This document shows, in pieces, positions 15,571-25,255 of a stretch of 64,000 bases of DNA (position 1 is the stretch's first letter; every line of letters starts with the position of its first letter). The notes under the pieces were generated by a model, which did no database searches, was not told where the DNA came from, and saw only the letters and a list, made by a program, of their open reading frames with translations. The stretch is from Paenibacillus dendritiformis. Lineage in GTDB: Bacteria; Bacillota; Bacilli; Paenibacillales; Paenibacillaceae. Where the stretch lies: NCBI RefSeq assembly GCF_945605565.1, contig NZ_OX216966.1, positions 4,766,001-4,830,000 on the forward strand, in the 5' to 3' direction. Position numbers and translations under genes: made by a program.

Positions 15571-16908
15571 TCACGCAGCATGTGAGCCTTCCCTGCTGGA
15601 GGTCGGGGGTGGCGAGAGCACCACGCCCGCATCCTGCAGCATCCATTCAATGAAGCAACCGTAGCCGGAGCTCGGATCATTGACGAACACGTGAGTGACG
15701 GCGCCAATGAGCTTGCCATTCTGTATGATGGGACTTCCGCTCATCCCTTGGACAATGCCCCCGGTCTTTTGCAGCAATCTAGGGTCTGTAATGCGGATGA
15801 CCATCCCTTTGGTGGCCGGTGACGTCTGCTTCGTCACATGAACCACTTCCAGCTTGAATCGTTCCACCTGCTGGCCGTTGACGACCGTAAGCATTTCGGC
15901 GGGGCCTTCCTGCACTTCCTCGCTGAAAGCGACAGGGATCGGCTCCGTGTACAGACTATGCTCCGGCTGATTCGTCATTTTGCCAAAAATGCCAAACGGT
16001 GTATTGCGTTCAATATTGCCCAATACGCGGCTTTCCTTCAAGAAATGAGCCCGCTTCTCGCCAGGCTCGCCATTCTGGCTTTTGGAGATGGAGGTTACAT
16101 TGGACTGAACAATTTCGCCCTGGCCTACCGTGATGGGCGTCTGTGTATCCATGTCGGTAATGACATGGCCAAGTGCCCCGTACACCCCTTGATCGGGAGC
16201 ATAAAAAGTAAGCGTGCCTACCCCCGCGGCGGAATCCCGGATATATAACCCAAGCCGCCAGGTCTTATCCTCCACATCATAGGCCGGCTTCAGCTTCGTC
16301 TTCATCTCGGTGTCGCCCCGCTGAATGATCAGTTCAATCGCCTGTTTCTTCTCGCCGGCTTCGCGAACAATATCCGCCACCTTGGTCACATCGTTAAGGC
16401 GGGTTCCGTTCATGCTCATAATCATGTCGCCTAACCGGACGCCTGCTTCTTCACCCGGCGATATTTTGCGCTCAGGTCCGACATGAACAAGATGGTGCCC
16501 GACGACGAGAATCCCCGACGATTTGACCTTGACGCCGATCGTCTGCCCCCCGGGAACGACCCGCAGGTTAGGAACGACATTGACCTTCAACGTCTTCAAC
16601 GGAATGCCGCCGAACAGCTTCAGCTTCAATTCAGCCTGTCCGGTCTGGGAGGATTGCAGCGAGATCGGCTTCTGCAGCGATAAGCGGAAGGAGGTCTCGC
16701 TCTGCCCGTTGACCTTCAGAATATCAGGCCGATCCACGGTGGCCTGCGCTTGCACAGGCATGACCAGATTCAGTTGCTTGTGTTCTCCTTCAAAAAGGCG
16801 CAGATGATCAGGCAAAGCCGCGTAGGTGCGGAAAGGGGCTGTGGTGCAGCATAAACAAACAATAATGGCTAGCATTAGACCGAGCAGCCGTTTTGCGTTG
16901 GGGTTCAA
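15571..16908 (-). CDS. spoIVB: SpoIVB serine peptidase (PDZ, S55 family)
   Basis: 445 residues with an N-terminal membrane anchor (about 7-25), a PDZ domain (about 130-215, VRLGDMIMSMNGTRLND) and the S55 protease domain: catalytic His in GALGHVITD and Ser in GGIVQGMSGSPIIQNGKLIGAVTHVF. It is made in the forespore, secreted to the intermembrane space, and cleaves SpoIVFA to activate pro-sigma-K processing. The start at TTG 16908 has AAAGGAG upstream; a GTG nine bases earlier is too close to that site. It follows recN and precedes spo0A, the conserved Bacillales order. Confidence 0.94.
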   Translation of the reverse strand: MNPNAKRLLGLMLAIIVCLCCTTAPFRTYAALPDHLRLFEGEHKQLNLVMPVQAQATVDRPDILKVNGQSETSFRLSLQKPISLQSSQTGQAELKLKLFGGIPLKTLKVNVVPNLRVVPGGQTIGVKVKSSGILVVGHHLVHVGPERKISPGEEAGVRLGDMIMSMNGTRLNDVTKVADIVREAGEKKQAIELIIQRGDTEMKTKLKPAYDVEDKTWRLGLYIRDSAAGVGTLTFYAPDQGVYGALGHVITDMDTQTPITVGQGEIVQSNVTSISKSQNGEPGEKRAHFLKESRVLGNIERNTPFGIFGKMTNQPEHSLYTEPIPVAFSEEVQEGPAEMLTVVNGQQVERFKLEVVHVTKQTSPATKGMVIRITDPRLLQKTGGIVQGMSGSPIIQNGKLIGAVTHVFVNDPSSGYGCFIEWMLQDAGVVLSPPPTSSREGSHAA

Positions 16909-17028
16909 AGGTGTCACACTCCTTTGTTGACGGAAGCTTTGACGAAAAAGGGCGTGCCCGTTTCGTAACATTAAGGTAACCTTGACCCCAGCGTTTTATG
17001 AGTGAAAATCATTCCTCAAGCCCTTGAA

Positions 17029-18750
17029 TTACGCACCTTTTTGACGTTCAGCCAACTTCAGCATTTCTTGAGCATGATGCATGGTTCTTTCCGTTACTTC
17101 CACTCCGCCAAGCATGCGAGCCAGTTCGGCAACACGCCCTTGTTCCTGCAATTCCGTTACCTGGGTCGATGTGCGTTCATCCCGCACCAGCTTCTCTATG
17201 TAGTAATGATGATCCGCCATGCAGGCGACTTGCGGGAGGTGAGTAATCGCGAACACTTGGCCGCTGCGAGATACTTCCGCCAGCTTCTCCGCGATGGCCT
17301 GGGCCGCCCGGCCGCTTACTCCGGTATCCACCTCATCGAAGACCAGCACCGGAATGCGATCCATCTCGGCAAATATCGTCTTCAACGCCAGCATAATCCG
17401 CGACAGTTCCCCGCCGGATGCGATCTTATGCAGCGGACGCAGCGGTTCGCCCGGATTCGGAGAAATCAGGAATTCCGCATCGTCCCATCCGTTCTTCGTG
17501 AAGCGGACGTTCACTCCGTTCACGTCGAAGCCTTGTCCGTCCTGAAGCCGTTCCAGACGGACATCGAGTCGGGTTCGTTCCATATGAAGATGCTGCAGCT
17601 GCTTCTCGATCCGCTTCGTCAGCTTATCGGATAATTCCCGTCTGGCATCGCTTAATGCCCGTGCCCGCTTGGCCAGCTTCGCGAGCCGCTCCTCGCCTTC
17701 CTTCTCCAGAGCGGCAATCCGCTCATCCTTATGCTCGATTTTATCCGCCTCAGCCTGTATCCGTTCGCCATAAGCGATCATTTCTTCCACTGTCGCTCCA
17801 TATTTCCGCTTCAACCCGTTCAACTGCTCCAGCCGATCCTCAATCTGCTCCAACCGCTCCGGATTGAATTCGATATTCTCCCGGTAGTCGCGCAGCTGAT
17901 ATGCCGCATCCTCCAATTGATAATAGGCGGTCTGCAGCTGTTCGACCATCGGCTGGAACCGCGCGGGATCATACGGCATGACGTCCTCGAGCTTCGCGAT
18001 GGCGACGCTGACCGCATCCATCGCGCCTTGACCATACAACCGCTCATAAGCATGATTGACATGATCCATCAGCTTCTCGGCATTTGCTAGTTTGCGCTTT
18101 TCTTCCGCCAATAATTCATCCTCGCCCACCTGGAGGCCGGCATTGTGAAGCTCTTCAATCTGAAAACGGTACAGATCAAGCATCTGGTACGCTTGCTGGC
18201 TTGTCTGCTTCAGTTGGTTCAGCTCATGCTGCAGCGCCATGAAGCAGCCGAATTCTTCGCGGTACCGCTTCTTGAGCGCAGCCAGCTCTTCCCCGCCGTA
18301 AGCGTCAAGCCAATCCAGATGCCGCTCTACCTTGAGCAGAGATTGATGCTCGTGCTGCCCGTGGATATTGATCAGCAGCTCGCCAACTTCCCGCAGCATC
18401 GTCAGATTGACCATTTGGCCATTGATGCGGCACATGCTCTTGCCGTTGGCCGTCAATTCCCGGCGAATGATAAGCAATTCTTCTGCATTGGCCTGAATGC
18501 CCAGCTTCGCGACAGCCTCCCATGCCGGATGATCTTCGGGCAGATCGAAGGAGGCCTCCACTTCCGCCCGATCACAGCCATAGCGCACGAATTCCGAGGA
18601 ACCGCGGGCTCCCCCGATCAATCCGAGCGCATCAATAATAATCGATTTGCCGGCGCCTGTCTCCCCGGTCAGAACGTGAAATCCTTGATGAAACTGAAGC
18701 TGAACGGATTCAATGACCGCCAGATTGGTGATGGATAATGCGATTAACAT
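17029..18750 (-). CDS. recN: DNA repair protein RecN
   Basis: 573-residue SMC-like ATPase: Walker A GETGAGKSIIIDALG near the N-terminus, two long coiled-coil arms (about 150-360), then the ABC signature ASGGELSRIMLALK and Walker B VLVFDEVDTGVSG. RecN gathers at double-strand breaks and tethers ends. Length is normal for Firmicutes. It lies 23 bases after argR, likely in the same transcript, as in B. subtilis. Confidence 0.96.
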   Translation of the reverse strand: MLIALSITNLAVIESVQLQFHQGFHVLTGETGAGKSIIIDALGLIGGARGSSEFVRYGCDRAEVEASFDLPEDHPAWEAVAKLGIQANAEELLIIRRELTANGKSMCRINGQMVNLTMLREVGELLINIHGQHEHQSLLKVERHLDWLDAYGGEELAALKKRYREEFGCFMALQHELNQLKQTSQQAYQMLDLYRFQIEELHNAGLQVGEDELLAEEKRKLANAEKLMDHVNHAYERLYGQGAMDAVSVAIAKLEDVMPYDPARFQPMVEQLQTAYYQLEDAAYQLRDYRENIEFNPERLEQIEDRLEQLNGLKRKYGATVEEMIAYGERIQAEADKIEHKDERIAALEKEGEERLAKLAKRARALSDARRELSDKLTKRIEKQLQHLHMERTRLDVRLERLQDGQGFDVNGVNVRFTKNGWDDAEFLISPNPGEPLRPLHKIASGGELSRIMLALKTIFAEMDRIPVLVFDEVDTGVSGRAAQAIAEKLAEVSRSGQVFAITHLPQVACMADHHYYIEKLVRDERTSTQVTELQEQGRVAELARMLGGVEVTERTMHHAQEMLKLAERQKGA

Positions 18751-18773
18751 GGACTCCCCTCCCAGGATGCCGT

Positions 18774-19223
18774 TTACGAAATATACTCTTCAATTTGCGC
18801 TACGACTTGATCGCTTTGCTGCTTGGTCCGGCAAATGATAAGTATCGTGTCATCTCCGCAGACGGTGCCCATAATCTCCGGCCACTCGATGTTATCCATC
18901 AGTACGGCAATGGCGTTCGCCGTGCCCGGCAGACATTTAATCACGACCAGATTTTCCGTGCTGTCGATGCTGATGAAGTTATCCAGCAGCGACCGCTTCA
19001 GCTTTTGGGCCGGGTTGAATCGCTGATCGACCGGCAGCGAATATTTGTACCGCCCGTCTTTCATCGGAACTTTGATCAAATGCAGTTCCTTCATGTCCCT
19101 GGACACGGTAGCCTGCGTCACGTGGTAGCCTGCGCTCCGTAAGGCATCGACTAATTCATCCTGGGTTTCGATCTCGTTGTTCATTATGATTTCCCTAATT
19201 TTGATATGTCGTTGACCTTTCAT
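18774..19223 (-). CDS. argR: Arginine repressor ArgR/AhrC
   Basis: 149 residues. N-terminal winged helix ([30 protein letters not shown]) and C-terminal arginine-binding, hexamer-forming domain with [11 protein letters not shown] and [14 protein letters not shown]. It represses arginine biosynthesis and activates catabolism when arginine is high. GGAGGG precedes the ATG by six bases. No arginine operon is in the window; position next to recN is conserved. Confidence 0.95.
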   Translation of the reverse strand: MKGQRHIKIREIIMNNEIETQDELVDALRSAGYHVTQATVSRDMKELHLIKVPMKDGRYKYSLPVDQRFNPAQKLKRSLLDNFISIDSTENLVVIKCLPGTANAIAVLMDNIEWPEIMGTVCGDDTILIICRTKQQSDQVVAQIEEYIS

Positions 19224-19304
19224 ATGAGCCCTCCGTTTTCGTTCCTTCTACTCTTGGCCTTGGCTGCAGCCAGCGAGACGGTTGTTGATATCCTTAGTAT
19301 TGCC

Positions 19305-19766
19305 TTAATCACCGTGGACATAGGCTTCCCCCCAGTCCATGCGAATCAGGCGCACCCTGCGTTCCAACATATCTACGACTAGCAGGCCGGCGCTGTCGGG
19401 ATAGGCGGCGAAGTAAGGCATCCACTGCCGCTTCATGCCGCTGCCGTCCCAATCGAGCTGCATCCGTTCGCGTGCGATACGAACAATATACCACTGATTG
19501 TCGCGCTTGACGATCATATCGATCCAGATGCGGGCATCGATCTCCTCTCCGTCTGCCGTGAAATGCAAGGGCATGCAGAACTTGCCGCCAATCAGCTCAT
19601 ACCCGGCATCCTCGACGAGCTGCAGCGCTTCCTCATCCTCCGGAAACCGATCGCTAAGGCAGACATCCTCCATCGGCTCGGGAGAATGGGCGTACTGCCG
19701 CACGCCGAAGCCGATCCAAATCAGTATCCCGATAAAAATCAATCCCATTACCCAAATATCGCTCAA
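19305..19766 (-). CDS. Membrane-anchored hypothetical protein
   Basis: 153 residues: one N-terminal membrane helix (SDIWVMGLIFIGILIWIGFGV) then a soluble mixed alpha/beta domain, probably extracytoplasmic or cytoplasmic depending on orientation. I do not recognise the family. The start is put at TTG 19766 since GGTGGTGAT is just upstream; an earlier in-frame GTG at 19778 overlaps that site. It lies between tlyA and argR on the same strand. Its role is unknown. Confidence 0.7.
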   Translation of the reverse strand: MSDIWVMGLIFIGILIWIGFGVRQYAHSPEPMEDVCLSDRFPEDEEALQLVEDAGYELIGGKFCMPLHFTADGEEIDARIWIDMIVKRDNQWYIVRIARERMQLDWDGSGMKRQWMPYFAAYPDSAGLLVVDMLERRVRLIRMDWGEAYVHGD

Positions 19767-19821
19767 TGGAATCACCACCCCGCTATGATGGCAAGCGAAC
19801 CGCCGCTGCCTGCCAATGCAT

Positions 19822-19867
19822 AAAGAAAGCTCATCCGTCGGATGTCTGTCCCGGATGAGCTTCTGCG
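19822..19867 (-). terminator. Terminator after tlyA
   Basis: Eleven-base stem AAGCTCATCCG / CGGATGAGCTT with a 14-base loop, read leftwards into TTCTTTAT, 20 bases past the tlyA stop. Confidence 0.8.
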
Positions 19868-19886
19868 GATGGAATCGAATGAAGGA

Positions 19887-20717
19887 TTAAGAGGTCGAGC
19901 GGAAGACCGAATTGGCTTCGTGGACGACCCCGTGAATCTGCTCGCGGGATGCCGCGGGTTCCGGCGAGCCGCCTTCCGGCACGCTCCAATAGGCCAAAAA
20001 CTCGATATTCCCTTCTCCTCCCGTAATAGGAGAATAGGTCAATCCTTCCAGACGGAAGCCCAATGATGCGGCAAAATCCAAAATCTCCCTCAGCACCTGC
20101 TCATGCGTCCCCGGATCCCGGACGACGCCCGATTTGCCGACCTTGTCTCTTCCCGCCTCGAATTGGGGCTTAATCAGCGCGATGACCCGGCCCGGCTTAC
20201 CGATGAGCGCCTGAAGCGGCGGCAAAATCAGCTTGAGAGAGATAAAAGACACATCGATGGTCGCCGTATCCGGAACCGGGCCTTGCAGATGCTCCGGCTC
20301 CGTGTACCGGAAATTAGTCCGCTCCATGACATGCACCCGCTCGTCATTGCGAAGCGACCAATCAAGCTGGTTATAGCCGACATCAATGGCATACACGTAG
20401 CGCGCCCCATGCTGAAGGGCGCAGTCGGTAAATCCGCCTGTTGAAGCACCGATATCCAGCATGACGGCATCCGTCATCGAGAGGCCGAAGTGGCGAATCG
20501 CCTTCTCCAGCTTCAAGCCGCCCCGGCTTACATAAGGATGGACCGCGCCCTTCACCGTAATCGTTCCGTCCCGGGGGACCTTCGTCCCCGCCTTCTCAAT
20601 CCGTTCCTCGTTCACATATACCAAGCCGGCCATAATGGCGGCTTTCGCTTTTTCACGACTGTCGTAATAGGCCTGCTCCACGAGCAGAACATCAATCCGT
20701 TCCTTCGGTATGGACAT
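19887..20717 (-). CDS. tlyA: TlyA-family rRNA 2'-O-methyltransferase (YqxC)
   Basis: 276 residues: N-terminal S4 RNA-binding domain (RIDVLLVEQAYYDSREKAKAAIMAGLVYVNEERIEKAG) and an FtsJ/RrmJ-type SAM methyltransferase domain with motif I LDIGASTGGFTDCALQHGA and the catalytic Lys near LIKPQFEAGR. Members methylate 16S and 23S rRNA and can act as haemolysins when exported; rRNA methylation is the likely role here. AGGAG stands six bases before ATG. The gene lies 32 bases after dxs, and the dxs-tlyA-argR-recN order is conserved. Confidence 0.92.
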   Translation of the reverse strand: MSIPKERIDVLLVEQAYYDSREKAKAAIMAGLVYVNEERIEKAGTKVPRDGTITVKGAVHPYVSRGGLKLEKAIRHFGLSMTDAVMLDIGASTGGFTDCALQHGARYVYAIDVGYNQLDWSLRNDERVHVMERTNFRYTEPEHLQGPVPDTATIDVSFISLKLILPPLQALIGKPGRVIALIKPQFEAGRDKVGKSGVVRDPGTHEQVLREILDFAASLGFRLEGLTYSPITGGEGNIEFLAYWSVPEGGSPEPAASREQIHGVVHEANSVFRSTS

Positions 20718-20749
20718 GCTGTACTCCTGTCTGTCATTGCGTACTCGGG

Positions 20750-22648
20750 CTAGGCCCGGCTCATCCGGTTATCGCCATGGGCGAAGAGCATCGTATGCAC
20801 TTCCTTCACCAGCTGTTCCGCCGTAAGGCCCGCCTCCTGGCGCTGCTCCTTGATGCTGCCGTGTTCTACGAAGCAATCGGGAACCCCGATAGGCTTCAAC
20901 TTGACGCCGAATACATGATGCTGCGCATAATACTCCATAATGGAGCTGCCCAAGCCTCCTGCCACGGAGCCCTCCTCCAGCACGATCATCGGCAGCTGCT
21001 CTCTGGCGAGCATGGTCAGCATCGCCTCATCCAGCGGCTTCATGAAGCGCGCATTGATGACGCGCAGCTGAATGCCTTCGCGCCGCAGCTGCTCCGCCGC
21101 TTCCTCGGCCACCTGAACCATCGGGCCGATCGCGAACACAGCGGCATGATCGCCAGGGCGTACCACTTCCCATGTCCCGATCGGAATCGGAAGCAGCTCG
21201 GCATCCAGCTCGACGCCGACACCATTCACGCGGGGGTACCGCACTGCAATCGGTCCTTCGTCGTAATCGAGCGCCGTCTTCAACATATGGCGCAGCTCGT
21301 TTTCGTCCTTCGGCATCATCAGCACAATATTCGGAATATGGCGCATAAAAGCGATATCGTACACGCCTTGATGCGTCTCTCCGTCCGGTCCGACGAACCC
21401 GGCGCGATCGATAGCGAAGATCACGTTCGCGCTCTGGCGGCAAATGTCATGCACCACCTGATCGTATGCCCGCTGCAGGAAGGTGGAGTATACCGCAAAT
21501 ACCGGCTTCATCCCTTCCATAGCCAACGCGGCGCACATCGTGGCGGCATGCTGTTCGGCGATGCCGACATCGATCATGCGCCCCGGGAAGCGCTCTGCGA
21601 ATCCGAGCAGTCCGGAGCCGCCCGGCATGGCCGGCGTAACGGCCACCACGCGATCGTCCTGCTCCGCCAGCTCGACGAGCGTCTTGCCGAACACCTCGGT
21701 GTACATCGGATTGCCTACCGCCTTCAGCACTTGTCCGGATTCTATCTTGTACGGCGAGATGCCATGCCATTTATGCGAATCGGCTTCCGCCGGCGTATAT
21801 CCTTTGCCTTTGCGGGTAACGACATGAATAAGCACCGGGCCGTTCACGCGGCTTGCTTGCTGAAAAATATCGATCAGCTTGTCAATGTCATGCCCGTCGA
21901 CGGGTCCGAAATATTTCAGCCCGAACTCTTCGAACAGCATGCCGGACACGACCAAATATTTGAAGCCGTCCTTCACCCGTTCCGCGGTCTTGGCCAGCTT
22001 GCCGCCAATCGCCGGAATCTTTTTGAGCAGCTGCTCTACTTCTTCTTTCGCCTTTAAATAGTTCCGGTCAGAGCGTATTTTGCACAAATAGTTATGTAGC
22101 GCTCCGACATTCGGGGCAATCGACATCTCATTGTCGTTCAGCACGACCATCAGATTCTTCTTCTCATGCCCGATATGATTGAGCGCCTCGAGCGCCATGC
22201 CTCCAGTTAACGCACCGTCGCCGATAACCGCGATTACCTTGTTGCTCTCGCCCTTCAAATCCCGGGAGAGCGCCATTCCCATCGCCGCGGACAGCGACGT
22301 GCTGCTGTGACCGGCTTCCCATACGTCATGCTCGCTCTCCGCGCGCTTGACGAAGCCGCACAGCCCCTTGTACTGGCGCAGCGTATCGAACCGCTCCTTG
22401 CGGCCGGTTAATATTTTATGAACGTATGCCTGATGGCCGACGTCGAATATCATTTTGTCCCGGGGACTGTCATATAAATAATGCAAGACAAGCGTAAGCT
22501 CGACGACGCCCAGGTTCGATGCCAGATGTCCTCCGGTCACCGCCAGCTTTTCAATGAGAAATTGTCGAATTTCTTCCGCCAGGACAGGCAGTTCTTCCTT
22601 CGTCAACCGCTTCAGATCGCTAGGTTGGTTAATCTGTTCGAGCAGCAC
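20750..22648 (-). CDS. dxs: 1-deoxy-D-xylulose-5-phosphate synthase
   Basis: 632 residues. Transketolase-like thiamine enzyme that joins pyruvate and glyceraldehyde 3-phosphate in the first step of the MEP isoprenoid pathway. Visible motifs: [11 protein letters not shown], the cofactor motif [16 protein letters not shown]...NDNEMSI, the pyrimidine-domain Glu in [17 protein letters not shown] and [15 protein letters not shown]. The start is GTG 22648, with GAGGGA upstream and 20 bases of overlap with the end of oapA. ispA, the next isoprenoid step represented here, lies on the other side of the OLE RNA. Confidence 0.96.
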   Translation of the reverse strand: MLLEQINQPSDLKRLTKEELPVLAEEIRQFLIEKLAVTGGHLASNLGVVELTLVLHYLYDSPRDKMIFDVGHQAYVHKILTGRKERFDTLRQYKGLCGFVKRAESEHDVWEAGHSSTSLSAAMGMALSRDLKGESNKVIAVIGDGALTGGMALEALNHIGHEKKNLMVVLNDNEMSIAPNVGALHNYLCKIRSDRNYLKAKEEVEQLLKKIPAIGGKLAKTAERVKDGFKYLVVSGMLFEEFGLKYFGPVDGHDIDKLIDIFQQASRVNGPVLIHVVTRKGKGYTPAEADSHKWHGISPYKIESGQVLKAVGNPMYTEVFGKTLVELAEQDDRVVAVTPAMPGGSGLLGFAERFPGRMIDVGIAEQHAATMCAALAMEGMKPVFAVYSTFLQRAYDQVVHDICRQSANVIFAIDRAGFVGPDGETHQGVYDIAFMRHIPNIVLMMPKDENELRHMLKTALDYDEGPIAVRYPRVNGVGVELDAELLPIPIGTWEVVRPGDHAAVFAIGPMVQVAEEAAEQLRREGIQLRVINARFMKPLDEAMLTMLAREQLPMIVLEEGSVAGGLGSSIMEYYAQHHVFGVKLKPIGVPDCFVEHGSIKEQRQEAGLTAEQLVKEVHTMLFAHGDNRMSRA

Positions 22649-23267
22649 GGGAATTCCCTCGCTTTCGTTGTTTCGATTTGCCGCGTTTCTTGGTGAACAA
22701 GCGGATATGGAGCTTGGTCTCCAAAAAATAGAAGCATTTGCCGATTAGTAATACAATCGATGTGGAGTAATGAATCGCAAATGACTTCCCCAACGCTTTG
22801 CCTCCGACGGTTAATGCGGATACGAGGCCGGTGAAGGTAACGCTTACCACCGTCGTCATCCATACGCTCTCCGCATTCATGGACCATAGCAAATTCGTCA
22901 CTACGATCGCCGTGGCCGAACCGCTAATCACCCCTGTCATGTCACCAATCACGTCATTGCAGAAGTTCGAGAAACGATCCGCGTTGCGCACGATATAGAT
23001 CGCTTGCTTGGCTCCGCGCACCCTCTCCGCCGCCATCGCATGGAACGGAGTCTCCTTCGCGGCTGCCGCAGCTAAGCCCATAATATCAAAAAACACTCCA
23101 ATAAGCACGAGCATCAACACGATCACCATACCGACGGCCCAGCCCGCGTTCCCCAGCATTGACGTGGAGGCAACAGACAATATGACGGCCATCGCAAAGG
23201 TGACGAAAAAAATGAATATGCTCCACTTGACGGAATGTTTGAATGAAAACTTCATTATCGCTGTCAA
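22629..23267 (-). CDS. oapA: OLE-associated membrane protein OapA
   Basis: 212 residues with about four membrane segments (15-35, 38-60, 105-128, 138-160) and a highly basic C-terminus ([20 protein letters not shown]) suited to RNA binding. OapA is the membrane partner of OLE RNA and is encoded just downstream of it in extremophilic Firmicutes, between the RNA and dxs, exactly the place here. The segment [20 protein letters not shown]...NADRF is loosely like the helix of CNNM/DUF21 magnesium transporters. Start is TTG 23267 behind AAAGGA, or an ATG 12 bases later. Identity rests on context plus topology. Confidence 0.82.
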   Translation of the reverse strand: MTAIMKFSFKHSVKWSIFIFFVTFAMAVILSVASTSMLGNAGWAVGMVIVLMLVLIGVFFDIMGLAAAAAKETPFHAMAAERVRGAKQAIYIVRNADRFSNFCNDVIGDMTGVISGSATAIVVTNLLWSMNAESVWMTTVVSVTFTGLVSALTVGGKALGKSFAIHYSTSIVLLIGKCFYFLETKLHIRLFTKKRGKSKQRKRGNSRAARTD

Positions 23268-23324
23268 CTCATCCTTTTATGAGATGTTCCCACGAACGAA
23301 CTCATTATATGTGTCTTGATAACC

Positions 23325-23979
23325 AATAATGGTTGGAGTGGTAGCTTTCTGGATAAACGCTGTGGCTTAGGTCCAGTAGGTTTTCCCAGACGCCCGCCTC
23401 CCCGTCGCCGGGCAGGCCGTTTCCAATTAAGAGCGTCTTGACGCCGTCGCCGGACGTCAGACTGGATTACCACTTAGACCACACTATAATCCCCACAAAG
23501 CCTCACAATGTGAACAGTCTAGGAGTTTTCCTCGAGCAGCCCTGAACCGACCCTTAGCCTCTTTTGCAAATCAGATTTCAAGCGGCATCCGATAGGCAGG
23601 TCTTTGGCCTAAGACCTTCGTATCTACACATCCGCTATCCCTGCAGACTCACTCAAGGCAGGCTACGCTACATACAAGCCACCCGCACGGAACGATCCGG
23701 CAAGCCGGAGAGCGTTCCGCGTGACTCGCAATATAGGTTCATACCCCAAGCCGTAATGCGGCGCGCGAGGGCGCCGTACCACGCACTTGGGCCTCCGCGG
23801 AAGCGGGGTCAACGCCCACATGCCATTGTGGATCGCCCCACAACCTTAACTCCCAGCATCAGCCCACGACTGGGCGTCGCAAGCCAACACCAGGAACTTC
23901 ATCGATGTGCCCTTTGGCGAATTTTTAGGCCCGCCTTCGGTGTCGGGAGGCCGACTAGAATACTGCACCACTCTATGTA
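23325..23979 (-). ncRNA. ole: OLE RNA (ornate large extremophilic RNA)
   Basis: About 650 bases with no credible gene, between ispA and the OapA gene, in the isoprenoid/DNA-repair operon where OLE RNA always lies. Many strong hairpins support a folded RNA, for example CGGAACG/CGTTCCG enclosing CCGG/CCGG (23686-23722), AGGTCT/AGACCT (about 23602-23621) and GGCC.CCCG/CGGG.CC near the 5' end. A promoter sits just upstream. OLE RNA forms a membrane ribonucleoprotein with OapA and helps tolerance of cold, short alcohols and magnesium stress. The 3' end is approximate. I did not match the published consensus base by base. Confidence 0.8.
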
Positions 23980-23985
23980 CGCTCT

Positions 23986-24009
23986 ATTATATCACAAAAC
24001 GGGAAAGCG
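23986..24009 (-). promoter_or_regulatory. Promoter of OLE RNA
   Basis: Extended -10 TGATATAAT on the minus strand (TATAAT at 23991-23986) with a weak -35 (TGATTC) 17 bases upstream. Predicted start near 23979. It would allow OLE RNA and the downstream genes to be transcribed independently of ispA. Confidence 0.65.
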
Positions 24010-24052
24010 AATCACTCGATATCATTTCCATGGAAGCGTGGCCCTGGAATTC

Positions 24053-24072
24053 CACCGGTCATCAGACCGGCG
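24053..24072 (-). terminator. Hairpin after ispA
   Basis: GCCGGTC / GACCGGT stem with a TGAT loop, seven bases after the ispA stop. No U run follows, so it may be an mRNA end-stabiliser or processing site rather than a terminator. Confidence 0.4.
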
Positions 24073-24078
24073 AGGGAT

Positions 24079-24993
24079 TCAGAATTGGCGCTCCAGCAAA
24101 TAATCCGCCAGCTCGTACAGGCGCGCCGGATAAGGAAATCCGGCCTCCCTCACCGCTTGCTTGGCTTCTTCCGTCAGCCGGACGACCTCCTGCTTCGAGG
24201 CCTCCAGACCGATAAAATACGGGTAGGTCACCTTCCCGCTCTTCTCATCGCTTCCCTTCGGCTTGCCGAGCAGCCCTTCTTCGCCGGTGATGTCCAGAAT
24301 ATCGTCCTGAATCTGGAAGGCGAGGCCGAGCTTCGTCCCGAATTCGGTCAACGCGTTCAGCTGCGCTTCATTGGCCCCCGCCAGATGGGCGCCTGCGCGA
24401 AGCGCGAACACGATCAGATCGCTCGTCTTGTGAAGATGAATATATTCAAGCTGGTCCAGCGTCGTCAATCCCTGCTCACCCTGCATATCGGCGGTCTGGC
24501 CGCCCACCATCCCACGCATGCCGGCATAGACGGACAGCTCCTCGGTGATAGTCAGGGCGATCTCGGCCGAGATGCCATGACGGCGCGCACATTGCGCAAC
24601 CGTGTAGAAGGCATGGGTCAGGAGCGCATCGCCCGCCAAAATGGCGAGGGCTTCCCCGAACACCTTATGGTTAGTCGGCTTGCCCCGGCGGTAATCATCG
24701 TTATCCATCGCCGGCAGATCATCATGCACGAGGGAGTACGTATGTATCATCTCGATGGCGCAAGCCACCGGATCGGCGGCTTCCAGCGGGCCGTTCAGGC
24801 TCTCGCATGCGATGACAACACAGAGCGGCCGCAGGCGCTTGCCCCCGGCCATCAGCGAATACAGCATCGATTCCTTCAATTCGGCAGGCACCTGCCAGCC
24901 GGCGGGGAATTGAGCCGGCAGCAGCCGCTCAATCCGCGCGACGTGACGCTCCAAATAAGAAGCGAACCTTTCTTCCGCTCCGGCGTTACTCAA
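24079..24993 (-). CDS. ispA: (2E,6E)-farnesyl diphosphate synthase
   Basis: 304 residues. All-alpha prenyltransferase: first Asp-rich motif VHDDLPAMDNDDYRRG and second motif AFQIQDDILDITGE, with the KRLRP substrate loop AGGKRLRPLC. It condenses IPP with DMAPP/GPP to farnesyl diphosphate for quinones and undecaprenyl phosphate. It overlaps the end of xseB. TTG 24993 has GGGTGAT upstream; GTG 25002 is an alternative that adds three residues. The gene is separated from dxs by the OLE RNA locus. Confidence 0.94.
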   Translation of the reverse strand: MSNAGAEERFASYLERHVARIERLLPAQFPAGWQVPAELKESMLYSLMAGGKRLRPLCVVIACESLNGPLEAADPVACAIEMIHTYSLVHDDLPAMDNDDYRRGKPTNHKVFGEALAILAGDALLTHAFYTVAQCARRHGISAEIALTITEELSVYAGMRGMVGGQTADMQGEQGLTTLDQLEYIHLHKTSDLIVFALRAGAHLAGANEAQLNALTEFGTKLGLAFQIQDDILDITGEEGLLGKPKGSDEKSGKVTYPYFIGLEASKQEVVRLTEEAKQAVREAGFPYPARLYELADYLLERQF

Positions 24994-25252
24994 TCCGATC
25001 ACCCGCTTCTTCCGCTGGGAACGGCTGCCGCTTCAATTCGCCATTCTGCTCCGACAAGACCTCGATTTTGCGTTCCACCTGCTCCAACTTGCGGGCGCAT
25101 AGACCGGACAGGCCCATCCCTTCCTGGAAAAGCTCGATCGCCTGCTCCAGCGGCACATCTCCGCTCTCCAACTGCTCGACGATATGTTCGAGCTTCTCCA
25201 TTGCGGTCTCGAAGCTCATTTCCTGCATGGTAGTTTTTTCTTGATTATCCAT
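24986..25252 (-). CDS. xseB: Exodeoxyribonuclease VII small subunit
   Basis: 88 residues with the family core MSFETAMEKLEHIVEQLESGDVPLEQAIELFQEGM, a helical hairpin that binds the large subunit in several copies. Together they degrade single-stranded DNA in both directions. It starts three bases after the xseA stop and overlaps ispA, so the three genes are coupled. An ATG at codon 9 or 12 would also fit. Confidence 0.93.
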   Translation of the reverse strand: MDNQEKTTMQEMSFETAMEKLEHIVEQLESGDVPLEQAIELFQEGMGLSGLCARKLEQVERKIEVLSEQNGELKRQPFPAEEAGDRIE

Positions 25253-25255
25253 CGA

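Noticed and set aside
20777..22057. 426-codon plus-strand frame antisense to dxs
   Set aside because: His/Arg-rich shadow of a high-GC coding strand; no ribosome site.
23325..23979. tmRNA or RNase P RNA
   Set aside because: No tag-peptide frame or tRNA-like ends, and none of the RNase P signature sequences; position fits OLE RNA.
23564..24103. A 179-codon frame on the plus strand across the OLE RNA region
   Set aside because: No ribosome site, no protein-like composition, antisense to the operon, and ends inside ispA.
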